This document shows, piece by piece, positions 9,824 to 19,525 of a stretch of 56,082 nucleotides of DNA. Each line of letters begins with the position of its first letter. Position 1 is the stretch's first letter. The translations under genes and the position numbers were made by a program. Origin of the DNA: Nocardiopsis sp. CNR-923 (lineage in GTDB: Bacteria; Actinomycetota; Actinomycetes; Streptosporangiales; Streptosporangiaceae); the NCBI RefSeq assembly GCF_001942255.1, contig NZ_MKKC01000080.1:1-56082 (forward strand), read 5' to 3'. The notes under the pieces are model-generated. The model searched no databases. It had not been told where the DNA came from and worked only from the letters and a program-made list of their open reading frames with translations.

Positions 9824-10122
9824 GGTGGACTCACCCTTGATCTGAGGGAGGCGTTCGCGCTGGTGGCGACGGTTTCCGACCAGGGCGGAGCGCACGTGCG
9901 GAAAGGGGGGCGTCGCGTGGTGTCGGCCCGGCGGTCGCCGACACATTAACACTCGTAGCCGAATTCCGTAGTTGATCTGGCCCGAAACCTGTCCGCTTGG
10001 CACGGGTGCGGTAAGCGGCTTCCCTTTCTTCCCCCCACGGCCCCGCGGACCCGTGTGGCGCCGCGACCACCGAACCGGCACAATGAACCGAACGCCGTTC
10101 TAGTGAGTTCAGGAGGCCGCCC
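9824..10122. other. Divergent intergenic region rpfB / CoA-transferase
   Basis: About 300 nt without a gene, holding the leaders of two divergent genes. The rpfB leader is long, and rpfB leaders in other actinobacteria carry RNA switches. I searched by eye for conserved ydaO (c-di-AMP) boxes and could not support one. A canonical AGGAGG at 10111-10116 serves the plus-strand gene. Confidence 0.5.
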
Positions 10123-11232
10123 ATGGGACCCCTCAAGGGAGTACGCGTCGTCGAGTTCACCGGGATCGGTCCCGCCCCGATGGCCGCGATGCTCCTCGCC
10201 GACCTGGGGGCGAGCGTCATCCGGCTGGACCGGCCCGCGGCCGCCGAGGCCATGGCCTCCGGAGCGGGCGGACCGCACCTGAGCGAGGGACGCACCGTCC
10301 TGGGCGCCGATCTCAAGTCCGACGTCGGCCGCGAACGCGCCCTCGAACTCGTCGCCCGCGCCGACGTCCTGGTCGAGGGCTTCCGCCCCGGCGTCATGGA
10401 ACGGCTCGGCCTCGGCCCCGACACGTGCCTGGAGCTCAACCCGCGCCTCGTCTACGCCCGCGTGACGGGGTGGGGACAGGACGGCCCGCTGGCGCACGCG
10501 GCCGGGCACGACATGAACTACGTCTCCGTCAACGGCACGCTGCACGCGATCGGCCGCGCGGGCGGCCCGCCCGTCCCGCCGATCAACCTGCTCGGCGACT
10601 TCGCGGGCGGCACGATGTTCGCGGTCACGGGCGTCCTCGGCGCGCTGGTCGAACGCCAGGGCTCGGGCCGGGGCCAGGTGGTGGACGCCGCGATGGTGGA
10701 CGGGAGCTCACTGCTCATGTCGATGGTGCACGAGGACCGCGCACGCGGCTCGTGGACGGACGAACGCGGCGCCAACTACCTCGACACGGGCGCTCCCTGG
10801 TACGACGTGTACGAGTGCGCCGACGGCGGGTACCTGTCGGTCGCCTGCATCGAACCCCAGTTCTACACGGCCTTCCTGGAGGGCGTCGGCCTGACGGACG
10901 AGAACCTTCCCCACCAGTGGGACCGCCGAGGGTGGCCGCGGTTGCGCGAATGTTTCGCCGGGATCCTGCGCACCCGCACCCGCGACCAGTGGGCCGCGGT
11001 CTTCGACGGCTCCGACGCGTGCGTGACGCCCGTCCTGTCCCTGGCCGAGGCCCCCGACCACCCGCACGTGCGAGCGCGGGGAACCCTCACACGCGAGGGC
11101 GAGCGCGTGGTCGCCGGGCCCGCTCCCCGCTTCGACCGCACCCCCGGCCGCGTCACCCGGGGCCGGGAGTTGCCGGACGCGGCCAAGACCCTTGAGGAGT
11201 GGGGTCTGAAGGGCTGGGCGCGCGGCGGCTGA
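10123..11232 (+). CDS. CaiB/BaiF family CoA-transferase
   Basis: 369-aa class III CoA-transferase, closest in look to alpha-methylacyl-CoA racemase. It opens GPLKGVRVVEFTGIGPAPMA, followed by LLADLGASVIRLDRP and LKSDVGRERALELVARADV, all typical of the family. The catalytic Asp is expected in the central GHDMNYVSVNG block, which is conserved. The C-terminal ACVTPVLSLAEAPDHPHVRARG block is also characteristic. Start ATG 10123 has AGGAGG seven nt upstream. Substrate (branched-chain acyl-CoA epimerisation versus CoA transfer) cannot be decided from sequence. It is a single gene with no pathway neighbours. Confidence 0.88.
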   Translation: MGPLKGVRVVEFTGIGPAPMAAMLLADLGASVIRLDRPAAAEAMASGAGGPHLSEGRTVLGADLKSDVGRERALELVARADVLVEGFRPGVMERLGLGPDTCLELNPRLVYARVTGWGQDGPLAHAAGHDMNYVSVNGTLHAIGRAGGPPVPPINLLGDFAGGTMFAVTGVLGALVERQGSGRGQVVDAAMVDGSSLLMSMVHEDRARGSWTDERGANYLDTGAPWYDVYECADGGYLSVACIEPQFYTAFLEGVGLTDENLPHQWDRRGWPRLRECFAGILRTRTRDQWAAVFDGSDACVTPVLSLAEAPDHPHVRARGTLTREGERVVAGPAPRFDRTPGRVTRGRELPDAAKTLEEWGLKGWARGG

Positions 11233-11360
11233 CCCCCTCCTCCCCGGCGGCGTGCGCGGCCCTCCCGCGCTCCCTCGGGCCCAACACTCCCCTCCGGGTC
11301 CCCCACCGCGACGGCGCCGGTCACTAGGGTGATCGACCGAGCGCGCGACGGGGGGCAGCC

Positions 11361-13620
11361 ATGGCATCGATCCGCAGGACCGCGGCCCGGGTCCCGCTCG
11401 TCCTCCTGGTGCTGGTCGCGGTCCTCGCCGGGCCCGCGTCGGCCGCCTGGGGCGAGGTCGGAGCCGCCGTCCCCGCCACCCGGGACGAAGGTCCCCTGGT
11501 ACTCGTCGGGGTTCCGGGCCTGCTGTGGCGGGACGTGACCCCCGATGCCACTCCGACCCTGTGGGAACTGGCCGGACGCACCTCGATCGGCAACGTGTCC
11601 ATCCGCACGGCCACCTCCCGCACATGTCCCACCGACGGCTGGCTGTCGGTGTCGGCGGGGCAGCGCGCCCTGTCCGAACGCGAGCGCTTCACCGTGTGCG
11701 AGCCCGCGCCCAAGCCCGAGCGCGTGGGGTCGGGAGCGCGGATCCCCCGTTTCGACACCTATGTCCGGCGGAACGCGAGGTCCGTGTTCGCCGCGCCCGT
11801 GGGGATGCTCGGCCAGGCCGTGCGCGACGCGGGCGGGACCACGCTCGCGGTCGGCCCCGGTGCCGTGCTCGGCGCCGCGGACCGGTCCGGGGCCGTCGAC
11901 CACTACCTGTTCGAGCCGGGAGGGCTCACGCGCGAACGGCTCCAGGAGGTGTCGCTGGCGGTGGTCGAACTACCGGGGCTCACCCGCCTGTACCCCGAAC
12001 CGCCCGTCCCGAGCCCGTGGGCCGGCACGGACGAGGGCGACGACGGGGTGGAGGAGCGGACCGAGCCCGACGACGTCCCGGAGTGGGAGCGCGCGGGCGC
12101 CCTGGCGGCGATCGACGACCGTGTGCGTGCGCTCACCGCCCTCCTCCCCGAGGGGGCCTCCCTCATGGTCGTCGGCGTGTCCATGGACTCCGGACCCTCC
12201 GAGCTCACCGCGGCCATGTGGGGCCGTGTCACCGGCGGGGGCGTGTCCGGACCGGCGGACTTCCTCGCCTCGGAGTCGACCCGCCGCCCGGGGCTGGTGG
12301 CGCTCACCGACACGACGCCGACCGCCCTCGCCGAACTCGGGGTGGACCCGCCCGCGCCGACCAGCGGCCGGCGGTGGCACACGACCGGCCGTCCGCCGGC
12401 GACCGAGGCCGCGATCGACGAGCTGGTGTCCTTCAACACCGCGGCCACCGTCGTGGGGGCGTCGCTTCCCGGGTTCTACAGCGGCCTGGTCACGTTCCAG
12501 CTTCTCATCTACGCGGCGGCCGCCTACGCCCTGCACCGGTACTCGGACGGGCGGCCGACCAGGCGCGCCTGGTGCTCACCGTGGCCCGCGTCGTGGCGCT
12601 GGCCGGCGCCGCCTTTCCGGTGGCCAGCTACCTCGCCAACCTGGTCCCCTGGTGGGCCTCGCCCCTGCCGTTCCTCGCCCTGCTGGTCTGCGTGCTGGCC
12701 GCCGACGCCTGGTGGTCGCGGCCGCCGTGGCCGGACCGTGGCGGCGATCGATCCTCGGTCCGATGACGGTGGTGGCGGGCACGACCACGGCCGTGCTCTT
12801 CCTCGACCTGTGCTTCGGCGCCCGTCTCCAGATGAACTCGCCGACGGGGTACTCGCCGATCGTCGCGGGCCGGTTCTACGGGATCGGGAACATCGCCTTC
12901 GCCACGTTCGCGACCGGAATGCTCATGGCCGTGGCCGGGATCTCGCACGAACTCATCGACCGGGGGCGGCGACGCGCCGCGGTGACGGCCACGCTCGCGA
13001 TCGGCGTCGCCACGGTGCTGATCGTCGGCTGGCCGGGCCTGGGCACCGACTTCGGCGGGGTCATCGCCCTGGTGCCGGGACTGGCGGTGACGGCGATGAT
13101 GATCGCGGGGGTGCGGATCACCCCCGTGCGGCTGGCCGCTGTGGGGACGGCGGCCGTGGCGGCGATCAGTGCTCTGGCCTGGGTGGACCTGCAGCGTCCG
13201 CCCGCGGAGCGCAGCCACGTCGGAGCGTTCGCCGCCCAGGTGCTGAGCGGGGAGGCGGGCACGGTGCTGCGCCGCAAGCTGTCGGCGATGCTCGGCACGT
13301 TCGGCAACTGGCAGCTGACCCTGCTCGCGGCGTGCGCCCTGGTGTTCCTGTTCGCGGTGCTCAACCGCCCCACGAACTGGCGGATCGGCTCGCTCCAACG
13401 GGCCTACGAGTACGCGCCGACACTCCGCGCGGGGTTGACCGGTTCGCTCGTGACCGCGCTGATCGGGTTCGCCGCCAACGACTCGGGGGTGGCGATACCG
13501 GCGATCGCGCTGACGGTGGCCGTCCCGCTGACGCTGTCGGCGTGTGTGTGGGCGCTCCAACGGGGCGACCGGACACCACCGCGGGTACGGGAACCAGCCG
13601 GAGCCGCCCCGCGGACGTGA
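11361..13620 (+). CDS. Large secreted/membrane protein, AlkP-like ectodomain plus polytopic domain (two frame breaks)
   Basis: The N-terminus is a signal peptide (VLLVLVAVLAGPASAAW) followed by an extracytoplasmic region of about 370 residues. LVGVPGLLWRDVTPDATPTL and a later DSGPSELTAAMWG resemble alkaline-phosphatase-superfamily folds, but I do not see a complete metal site. The second half is polytopic: LLIYAAAAYALHRYSDG, VVALAGAAFPVASYLANLV, LGPMTVVAGTTTAVLFLDL, FGGVIALVPGLAVTAMMIAG and more. Two one-base deletions, near 12550 and 12715, split it over three frames; restoring both gives 753 aa. Such proteins recur in actinomycetes as conserved membrane proteins of unknown role. Confidence is good for one gene, low for function. 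Confidence 0.65.
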
Positions 13621-14096
13621 CGAACGCCGCACGGAGCGCGCGGCCCCCAACCATCCGGGCACGACCTTGCGTCGCTCACATCACGAAACGGCTACGGGCC
13701 TGTGGTAAAGTCCGAGGCTGGGCGGCCCGGAGACGATCCGGACCCACGGCGGATCCGCCGACCAACCCGCTCCATCGCTCGCGATCGAGGAGCCCGCGGC
13801 GGCGCGTGCCACGACACGGCGTCCGCCCTCATCCCAGCGGCGGGACCCGGTGTCAGTGGAACTTGAGGCCCGCCCTCGCGCGTTTGAGACACTGACGCGC
13901 TTTCTTGAGCAGGTCCGGCGAGAAAGGCGTTCTCATCCCCGGCCCCAGCACGGGGTACCAGGCAAGGAACTTGATGAACCAGCAGCTTCGCTACCGCCGT
14001 ATGGCCACGGACACACTGGGTGGCACGCGCGTCCCGGGGGGCGCGCGACCGAGCCCGCCCACCCGTCTGGCACGTCCCGAGTTCGCCGGAGTGGCA
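13621..14096. other. Intergenic, no supported gene
   Basis: About 480 nt between the membrane protein and the STAS gene. The STAS frame is open upstream to 13905, but that part has no STAS similarity. A GGGTAC at 13953-13958 resembles a sigma-B -10 box but lacks a properly spaced -35. Nothing firm is seen. Confidence 0.45.
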
Positions 14097-14450
14097 ATGC
14101 CCGACCTGACCATCTCCTCCACGCTCAACGACGCGGGGCGCGTCCTCGCGCTGGACGGGGAGATCGACATGGCCACCGAGGAGCGGTTCCAGGGCGCGGT
14201 GATCGGGGCTCTGACCACCCAACCGTCCGGCCGCGTCGTCCTCGACTGCACGGACCTGAGGTTCATCGACTCCAGCGGGCTGCGCGTGCTCATCCGCGCG
14301 CACAAGACGGCGCTGGAGCAGCGGGTGCTGCTGGCCATCGCCTGCCCGACCGACCGTGTGCTCCAGACCCTGCGGGTGACCGCCCTGGACACCCGCATCC
14401 CCGTCTTCGACACGGTCTCCGGGGCGCTGTCGGCGCCGCGCGCCTCGTAA
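14097..14450 (+). CDS. STAS-domain anti-sigma factor antagonist
   Basis: 117-aa SpoIIAA/RsbV-like protein that would bind an anti-sigma kinase and free a sigma factor in its unphosphorylated form. It has the standard fold order: TISSTLNDAGRVLALDGEID (first strands), then VVLDCTDLRFIDSSGLRVL with the phosphorylatable Ser in DSSGL. I choose ATG 14097, with GGAG five nt upstream, because this places PDLTISS at the natural STAS start; an earlier ATG at 14001 would add 32 unrelated residues. No sigma factor or anti-sigma kinase is adjacent; a kinase-like partner lies at 31.5 kb and another within the SpoIIE protein at 40.8 kb. Confidence 0.87.
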   Translation: MPDLTISSTLNDAGRVLALDGEIDMATEERFQGAVIGALTTQPSGRVVLDCTDLRFIDSSGLRVLIRAHKTALEQRVLLAIACPTDRVLQTLRVTALDTRIPVFDTVSGALSAPRAS

Positions 14451-14509
14451 GGGCCCGTGCCGCGGACGCACACCCCGCCGCGCGACGGGCGGCGTCCACA
14501 GCACACGCC

Positions 14510-15223
14510 CTAGCCGCGCAGCAGGAGCAGCCACGCGCCCAACGCGGTCACGGCGATGTTGACCAGGGCGAAGACCACCACCCACAGGGTTCCGGGCACT
14601 CCCGTGAGCCGGGCCAGCTGGTCGGCGTCGGAGTGCGGTGAGGGCTGACGCGTCCGCTGGATCTGGAGTTCGAGAACCGGCCGCACTCCGGCGAAGAGCA
14701 GGAACCAGGTGAACAGGTAGGCGAAGGCCGCCTGGACCGCCGTCGGGGTGAACCAGCTCACGCCGAAGACCACGGCGCCGGTGCCCACGATCGACACCAC
14801 GCCGTAGACGTTGCGGATCATGAGCAGCATCGCGGCGAGCACGAGGATGCTCAGCCACAACAGCGCCGTGATGCGGTCGGACATGAGCATGAGGATGCCC
14901 AGGAGTCCGACGAGCGACGGCGAGACGTAGCCCGCGAAAACCGTCAGGATCATCCCGATGCCGGTCGGTTTGCCGCGCGACACGGTGACTCCGGAAGTGT
15001 CGGAGTGCAGCCGGATCCCGGTGAGCTGGCGTCCGCTGAGCAGCGCCACCAGCGCGTGTCCGCCCTCGTGCGCGATGGTGACGACGTTGCGCGCCACGCG
15101 CCAGGGCGGACCGAGCAGGACCGCGGCCAGGGCCAGGACCGCGGCGGCGATGATGATCCACTGCTCGGGCGCCGACTGGACGGTCAGCACCTCGCTCCAG
15201 ACGTCACCGAAGGTTGTTCCCAC
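14510..15223 (-). CDS. M50-family intramembrane zinc metallopeptidase
   Basis: 237-aa membrane protein with the HExxH zinc motif in TIAHEGGHALVALLSGRQ, just after the first hydrophobic helix (WIIIAAAVLALAAVLL). Several membrane segments follow (MILTVFAGYVSPSLVGLLGI, ALLWLSILVLAAMLLMI, AAFAYLFTWFLLF, VVVFALVNIAVTALGAWLLL). This is the M50B-like group common in actinobacteria, related to site-2 proteases; substrates are unknown. Start is GTG 15223 (GTTFGDVWSEVL). It is convergent with the STAS gene and divergent from the His-rich mini-protein. A link with anti-sigma factor cleavage is possible but speculative. Confidence 0.82.
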   Translation of the reverse strand: MGTTFGDVWSEVLTVQSAPEQWIIIAAAVLALAAVLLGPPWRVARNVVTIAHEGGHALVALLSGRQLTGIRLHSDTSGVTVSRGKPTGIGMILTVFAGYVSPSLVGLLGILMLMSDRITALLWLSILVLAAMLLMIRNVYGVVSIVGTGAVVFGVSWFTPTAVQAAFAYLFTWFLLFAGVRPVLELQIQRTRQPSPHSDADQLARLTGVPGTLWVVVFALVNIAVTALGAWLLLLRG

Positions 15224-15396
15224 CGAAGCTCCCGACTCGTCGACCGACGCACCGCCCCAGGGGAGGGGCGGGCCCTGGCCGCACTTTAGGGCATGTGGGC
15301 GTTTCGCGGTCGCCGAGCGGAGTCGGGGCGGGGCCCGGAGTCAATCACCCCGAACGGGGGCGATGAACTGGCCAAACCGGGATCACCGACCTAGAG

Positions 15397-15436
15397 TCCT
15401 AACTGGAAGTAGTCGCATAGGCACTCAAAGTTAGGA
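15397..15436 (+). promoter_or_regulatory. Leader hairpin that can hide the ribosome-binding site
   Basis: TCCTAACT (15397-15404) is perfectly complementary to AGTTAGGA (15429-15436). The right arm contains the only Shine-Dalgarno candidate, TTAGGA, eight nt before ATG 15444. If transcribed together, the arms would pair and cover the ribosome-binding site, suggesting translational control; alternatively this inverted repeat is a DNA operator. Confidence 0.35.
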
Positions 15437-15443
15437 TCAGTTC

Positions 15444-15671
15444 ATGAAACGTACCGCTGCGCTCGTGTTCGTGACCATGGCGGCCGGTGCCGCCCTCGGC
15501 ATGGCCGCCACGCCCGCCGCCGCTCACGACCACTTCGACGGCTACCACGGCTTCGACGCCGACGTCCACCGCGATGGGGAGTTCTTCAAGAGCTTCGACC
15601 ACAAGGGGGGGTACTACGACGACCATGGTCACTCCGGTGACCACGGCGACCACCACTGGTGGGACGACTAG
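15444..15671 (+). CDS. Secreted His/Asp-rich mini-protein
   Basis: 75 aa. Residues 1-27 are a Sec signal peptide ending ATPAAA; the mature part of about 48 residues begins HDHFDGYHGFDADVH and contains ten His and about twelve Asp, finishing GDHHWWDD. The composition suggests metal binding (Zn, Ni, Cu or Ca) outside the cell, but no family is recognised. It starts at ATG 15444 and is followed by a 13-bp perfect hairpin terminator, so it is a free-standing transcription unit. It is one of the few small ORFs here with clear signal-peptide logic. Confidence 0.75.
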   Translation: MKRTAALVFVTMAAGAALGMAATPAAAHDHFDGYHGFDADVHRDGEFFKSFDHKGGYYDDHGHSGDHGDHHWWDD

Positions 15672-15682
15672 CGACTCGCCGC

Positions 15683-15716
15683 GGACGCGCCCCCGTCATG
15701 TGGCGGGGGCGCGTCC
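15683..15716. terminator. Perfect 13-bp hairpin between convergent genes
   Basis: GGACGCGCCCCCG (15683-15695) pairs with CGGGGGCGCGTCC (15704-15716) over an eight-nt loop. It lies between the stops of the His-rich protein (15671) and the convergent SRPBCC gene (15729), so it is probably bidirectional. Confidence 0.8.
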
Positions 15717-15728
15717 GTGTCCGCGGCG

Positions 15729-16166
15729 TCAGCCCCGCTCGACCGCGTCCCTGAGCCGCACCAGGGTCCGCTCGATGCCCACGGCGTTCCTCGCGGGCAC
15801 GCCGAGCAGGACGTAGAGCACCGGCAGGCCCCGGGTGTAGTCGAAGGTCTCGGTCACCCTGGTCATCCCCGAGGACAGCTCCTCCAGCTCGTAGCGCCAG
15901 CGGTGCGGCCCGAGGTGGCGCCAGGCGATCAGGCGGTCCTGCTCGAACTCCACGACCCGGTTGGTCATCCGGTACGGCAGCCCGAACATGCGCATGGTCA
16001 TGCCGAAGCGGGACCCGGGCGAGAGCCGGGCCGGGCCGGACAGGACGCCCCGCACGGTGTCCGACCCGTCCAGCTCCGCGTGCCGTGCGGGAGAGGCGAC
16101 GAGGTCGAAGACGTGCGCGGCGGAAGCCTTGACGGTGATGCTCCGCGAGATCTGGTGAGTGGCCAT
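15729..16166 (-). CDS. SRPBCC (START/polyketide-cyclase-like) ligand-binding protein
   Basis: 145-aa cytoplasmic protein with the SRPBCC layout: ISRSITVKASAAHVFDLVAS at the N-terminus, central strands including VVEFEQDRLIAWRHLG and RWRYELEELSSGMTRVTETF, and a long C-terminal amphipathic helix (VGIERTLVRLRDAVERG). These proteins bind hydrophobic ligands or act as aromatase/cyclases. No polyketide genes are nearby, so a general ligand-binding or dimerisation role is the safest statement. It lies 46 nt downstream of the NUDIX fusion gene on the same strand and could be its operon partner. Confidence 0.82.
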   Translation of the reverse strand: MATHQISRSITVKASAAHVFDLVASPARHAELDGSDTVRGVLSGPARLSPGSRFGMTMRMFGLPYRMTNRVVEFEQDRLIAWRHLGPHRWRYELEELSSGMTRVTETFDYTRGLPVLYVLLGVPARNAVGIERTLVRLRDAVERG

Positions 16167-16212
16167 GAGCCGATGGTCTCACCGCCGGACGGCCGCGCGG
16201 ACCCGCCCCGGC

Positions 16213-17223
16213 TCATCCCCGGATCGCGTGCCGCTCCACCCCCGCGAGCACCCCGCCCGCGGCGACGTGCACCACCCAGAACGAGCCCTTGCGCAACCCC
16301 AACTGCTGGGACACCGGCGCGCCGAGCCGGTCGAGCGCCTCCCGCATCAGGTGCGGCACGAGCTCCCCGTGGGTGCACACCACGGTCGGGCGCCCCTCGG
16401 ACAGGACGCCCTCGAACGCCTCCCGCGCGGCCTCCACGTCGAACTCCGGGGACTCTCCCCGCCCGGCCCCTCGCACGGTGAAGGCGCGCTCGGTCCGCAC
16501 CGGAACGTCGGACTCGACACTGTAGGGCAGCAGCGACTCGGTGCACCGGGCCGCCGCCGACGACACCGCGCGCGGTCGCCCGTAGGAGGCCAGCACACGG
16601 GGCAGGGCCAGCGCGTCGGCCCGGCCCGCCTCGTCCAGGGGGCGCAGCAGGTCGTTGTCGCGCCAGGCGCGCTTCTCCCCCGCTGACAGATGCCGCAGCA
16701 CGATGACCGGGAAGGTCTCGGCGGGCCCGGCGCGGAAGTTGTCGAGGACGTGGACGTCGTGTTCGTAGGTGAGGCGCGCCAGGGCGTCCTTCATGGGCAC
16801 CCACTCGACGACGTCGACCTCCTCGTTGGGCACGTAGTCGATCGCGCCGCCGGGCTCGGCGGGCGTGGCCGCCCACCACTCGACCTGCTTGGGCCAGCCG
16901 TCCTTGAGGTATCTCTGGGGCGGGAGCCGCCGGCCCAGGACCGGGATGAGCCCCGTCTCCTCGCGGACCTCGCGCACAGCGCCCGTGATGAGGTGCTCGC
17001 CGTTCTTGAGCTTGCCCTTGGGGAGCGTCCAGTCGTCGCGATCGGGCCGCCGGATGAGGACGATCTCGGGCTCCGCCCCGCCGCCGTCGCGCCACAGGAC
17101 CGCGCCGCCCGCTCGGATGGGTTCGAGGTAGCCGCCGACGGCCGTGTCGCGCGGCGGGAAGGCGCTGGTGAAGCGCGGCTGCCCCAGCACGCCCTCGGTC
17201 TGGGTCTGGTCCCGCGACTCCAT
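16213..17223 (-). CDS. NUDIX hydrolase-histidine phosphatase fusion (MutT1-like)
   Basis: 336 aa. The N-terminal half is a NUDIX domain: GGAVLWRDG, then LPKGKLKNGEHLITGAVREV, then REETGLIP, together the GX5EX7REUXEEXGU Nudix box. The C-terminal half is a histidine-phosphatase-like domain with IVLRHLSAGEKRAW, a relative of the RHG signature, and CTHGELVPHL. This two-domain layout is that of mycobacterial MutT1, which removes phosphate from 8-oxo-GTP/8-oxo-dGTP and diadenosine polyphosphates. The second catalytic His of RHG is present as RH-L, so phosphatase activity is plausible but not certain. Start ATG 17223 overlaps the ppk stop codon by one base (TGATG), which suggests translational coupling. 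Confidence 0.88.
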   Translation of the reverse strand: MESRDQTQTEGVLGQPRFTSAFPPRDTAVGGYLEPIRAGGAVLWRDGGGAEPEIVLIRRPDRDDWTLPKGKLKNGEHLITGAVREVREETGLIPVLGRRLPPQRYLKDGWPKQVEWWAATPAEPGGAIDYVPNEEVDVVEWVPMKDALARLTYEHDVHVLDNFRAGPAETFPVIVLRHLSAGEKRAWRDNDLLRPLDEAGRADALALPRVLASYGRPRAVSSAAARCTESLLPYSVESDVPVRTERAFTVRGAGRGESPEFDVEAAREAFEGVLSEGRPTVVCTHGELVPHLMREALDRLGAPVSQQLGLRKGSFWVVHVAAGGVLAGVERHAIRG

Positions 17224-19325
17224 CAGGCCTCCACCACCCTGAGGTGGCGCTCGCCGCGCAGGGTCTCCTGCAGGTCCAGCAACGGTTGGCCCTCCTCGTC
17301 GTGGGTGGCGCGGTCCCACGTTCCGTCGGGCCGCAGCCGCCAGGACGAAGTGCCGTCGGACATGGCCAGCTCCATGAGGCCGACCAGGCGCCGGCACTGT
17401 TCGGGGTCGGAGACGCGCACGAGCGCCTCCACCCGGCGGTCGAGGTTGCGGGGCATGAGGTCGGCGCTGCCGATCCACACCTGGGGACGCCAGCCGTTGG
17501 CGAAGACGAAGACGCGGGAGTGTTCGAGGAAGCGGCCGAGGATGCTGCGGACGCGGATGTTCTCGGACAGGCCGGGCACGCCCGCGCGCAGGACGCAGCT
17601 GCCGCGCACCCACAGGTCGACGCTGACGCCCTCCTGGGAGGCGCGGTAGAGCGCGTCGATGATCTCTCGGTCGACCAGGGAGTTGACCTTGATCCGGATG
17701 TGCGCGGGCTCGCCCCGACGGCGGTGCTCGACCTCGACCTCGATCTGGCGCAGGAGGCCCTCGCGCAGCGCGGCCGGGGCCACGAGCAGGCGCCTGTAGT
17801 GCTTCTTGCGGGAGAAACCGGTGAGGCTGTTGAACAGGTCGCTGACGTCCTCGCCGACCTCGGCGGAGGCGCTGAACAGGCCCAGGTCCTCATAGATCCG
17901 CGCGGTCGCGGGGTTGTAGTTCCCGGTGCCGACGTGGCAGTACCGGCGCAGCAGGCCGTCGTCGTCCTGGCGGATGACCATGGACAGTTTGCAGTGGGTC
18001 TTGAGGCCGACGACGCCGTAGACGACGTGGCAGCCCGCGTCCTCCAGCTTGCGGGCCCACAGGATGTTGTTCTGCTCGTCGAAGCGCGCCTTGACCTCGA
18101 CGAGGACCACGACCTCCTTGCCGGCGCGGGCGGCCTCGATGAGCGCCTCGACGATGGGCGAGTCGCCGCTGGTGCGGTACAGGGTCTGCTTGATCGCCAC
18201 GACCTTGGGGTCACTGGCGGCCAGGGCGAGGTACCGCTCGGTGGTGGCGGCGAAGTCCTCGTAGGGGTGGTGGACGAGGATCTCGCGCTCGCGGATGGCG
18301 GCGAACAGGTCGCCCGAGTTCAGGGCGCGCGGTTCGACGGGGACCATGGGCGCGAAGCACAGCTCCGGCCGGTCGACGTCGGCGATCTGGGAGAGTCCGG
18401 CCAGGTTGAGCGGACCGGGGACACGGTAGATCTCCTCCTCCTCGGCGCGAGCTGGTGGGTGAGTATGCCGAGGACCTCGTCGCTGATGGACTGCTCGACC
18501 TCCAGGCGCACGAGCGGGCCGAAACGGCGGCGCAGGAGTTCCTGTTCGAGGGACTGGACGAGGTTGTCGGTCTCGTCCTCGTCGACCTCCAGGTCGGCGT
18601 TGCGGGTGACGCGGAAGGCGTGGTGCTCGACGACCTCCATGCCCTCGAACAGCTGCGGCAGGTGGGCGGCGATGACGTCCTCGACCGGGACGAAGCGGCC
18701 GCCCGATCCGGCGGTGAGCTCGATGAAGCGCGGAAGGGAGCCGGGGACCTTGACCCGGGCGAACATGCGGCGCTCGTCGCGGGGGGTCGCGGACGGTGAC
18801 CGCGAGGTTGAGCGACCGTCCGGAGATGTAGGGGAAGGGGTGGGCGGAGTCGACGGCGAAGGGGGTGACCAGCGGGTAGATGGAGCGCCGGAAGAAACCG
18901 TGCAGGTATTCGTGCTCGGCGGGGTCGAGGTCGTTCCATCGCACGATGCGGATGCCGACCTCGCGCAGCGCGGGTGCGACGCTGTGCTCGTAGCAGGCCG
19001 AGTGGCGGAGCATGAGGTCGCGGCTGAACTCGGAGACGCGTTCGAGCAGGGCGCGGGGGTGGTGTCCGCTGGAGGAGCGCACGGACAGGCCGGTGGCGAT
19101 ACGGCGCTTCAGCCCGGCGACCCGGACCATGAAGAACTCGTCCAGGTTGCTGGAGAAGATCGCGAGAAACCGCGCGCGTTCCAGGAGGGGGATCGCCTCG
19201 TCCTCGGCCAGTTCGAGGACGCGTTGGTTGAACCGGAGCCAGCCCTCCTCCCGATCCATGAACCTGTCCGCTGGCAGGTCGGCCATGCTGGTGTCCACTG
19301 GTGCTGACGCTGATTCCGTGCTCAC
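17223..19325 (-). CDS. ppk1: Polyphosphate kinase 1 (two compensating frame breaks)
   Basis: PPK1 reversibly makes inorganic polyphosphate from ATP at the membrane. The N-terminal domain is evident ([39 protein letters not shown]) and the phospholipase-D-like catalytic half is complete ([36 protein letters not shown] with the autophosphorylated His, [18 protein letters not shown]). Between about 18786 and 18445 the frame is displaced: six Gs at 18781-18786 where five are expected, then one base missing near 18445-18455. The displaced stretch reads as proper PPK in the other frame ([28 protein letters not shown]). Total length is 700 aa. Coupled to the MutT1-like gene. Confidence 0.92.
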   Translation of the reverse strand: MSTESASAPVDTSMADLPADRFMDREEGWLRFNQRVLELAEDEAIPLLERARFLAIFSSNLDEFFMVRVAGLKRRIATGLSVRSSSGHHPRALLERVSEFSRDLMLRHSACYEHSVAPALREVGIRIVRWNDLDPAEHEYLHGFFRRSIYPLVTPFAVDSAHPFPYISGRSLNLAVTVRDPPRRAPHVRPGQGPRLPSALHRAHRRIGRPLRPGRGRHRRPPAAAVRGHGGRRAPRLPRHPQRRPGGRRGRDRQPRPVPRTGTPAPPFRPARAPGGRAVHQRRGPRHTHPPARAEEEEIYRVPGPLNLAGLSQIADVDRPELCFAPMVPVEPRALNSGDLFAAIREREILVHHPYEDFAATTERYLALAASDPKVVAIKQTLYRTSGDSPIVEALIEAARAGKEVVVLVEVKARFDEQNNILWARKLEDAGCHVVYGVVGLKTHCKLSMVIRQDDDGLLRRYCHVGTGNYNPATARIYEDLGLFSASAEVGEDVSDLFNSLTGFSRKKHYRRLLVAPAALREGLLRQIEVEVEHRRRGEPAHIRIKVNSLVDREIIDALYRASQEGVSVDLWVRGSCVLRAGVPGLSENIRVRSILGRFLEHSRVFVFANGWRPQVWIGSADLMPRNLDRRVEALVRVSDPEQCRRLVGLMELAMSDGTSSWRLRPDGTWDRATHDEEGQPLLDLQETLRGERHLRVVEA

Positions 19326-19525
19326 AGGTGGCAGACTCCCCCCTGTTCATGACCGGACGGTGACCTCCCAGTGAGGGGAGTATGACCGCGGTGCATCCGC
19401 TATGGAGCTTCTGTACCCATCCGGGCACCTCCAGCCTATCTCCGCACGCGAAGTTTCCCCCCGTCTTCACACTGTGGGGCACGGGCACACGATGGTGACC
19501 GGAGTGCGTCGCGGGACCCGGGGTC

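Noticed and set aside
9824..10081. c-di-AMP (ydaO) riboswitch before rpfB
   Set aside because: These are common before rpf genes, but I could not find the conserved boxes in order on the minus strand. A covariance-model search would decide.
13929..13958. Sigma-B promoter with GGGTAC before the STAS gene
   Set aside because: No G-N-N-T element lies 14-16 nt upstream of GGGTAC; the only GTT is 20 or more nt away.
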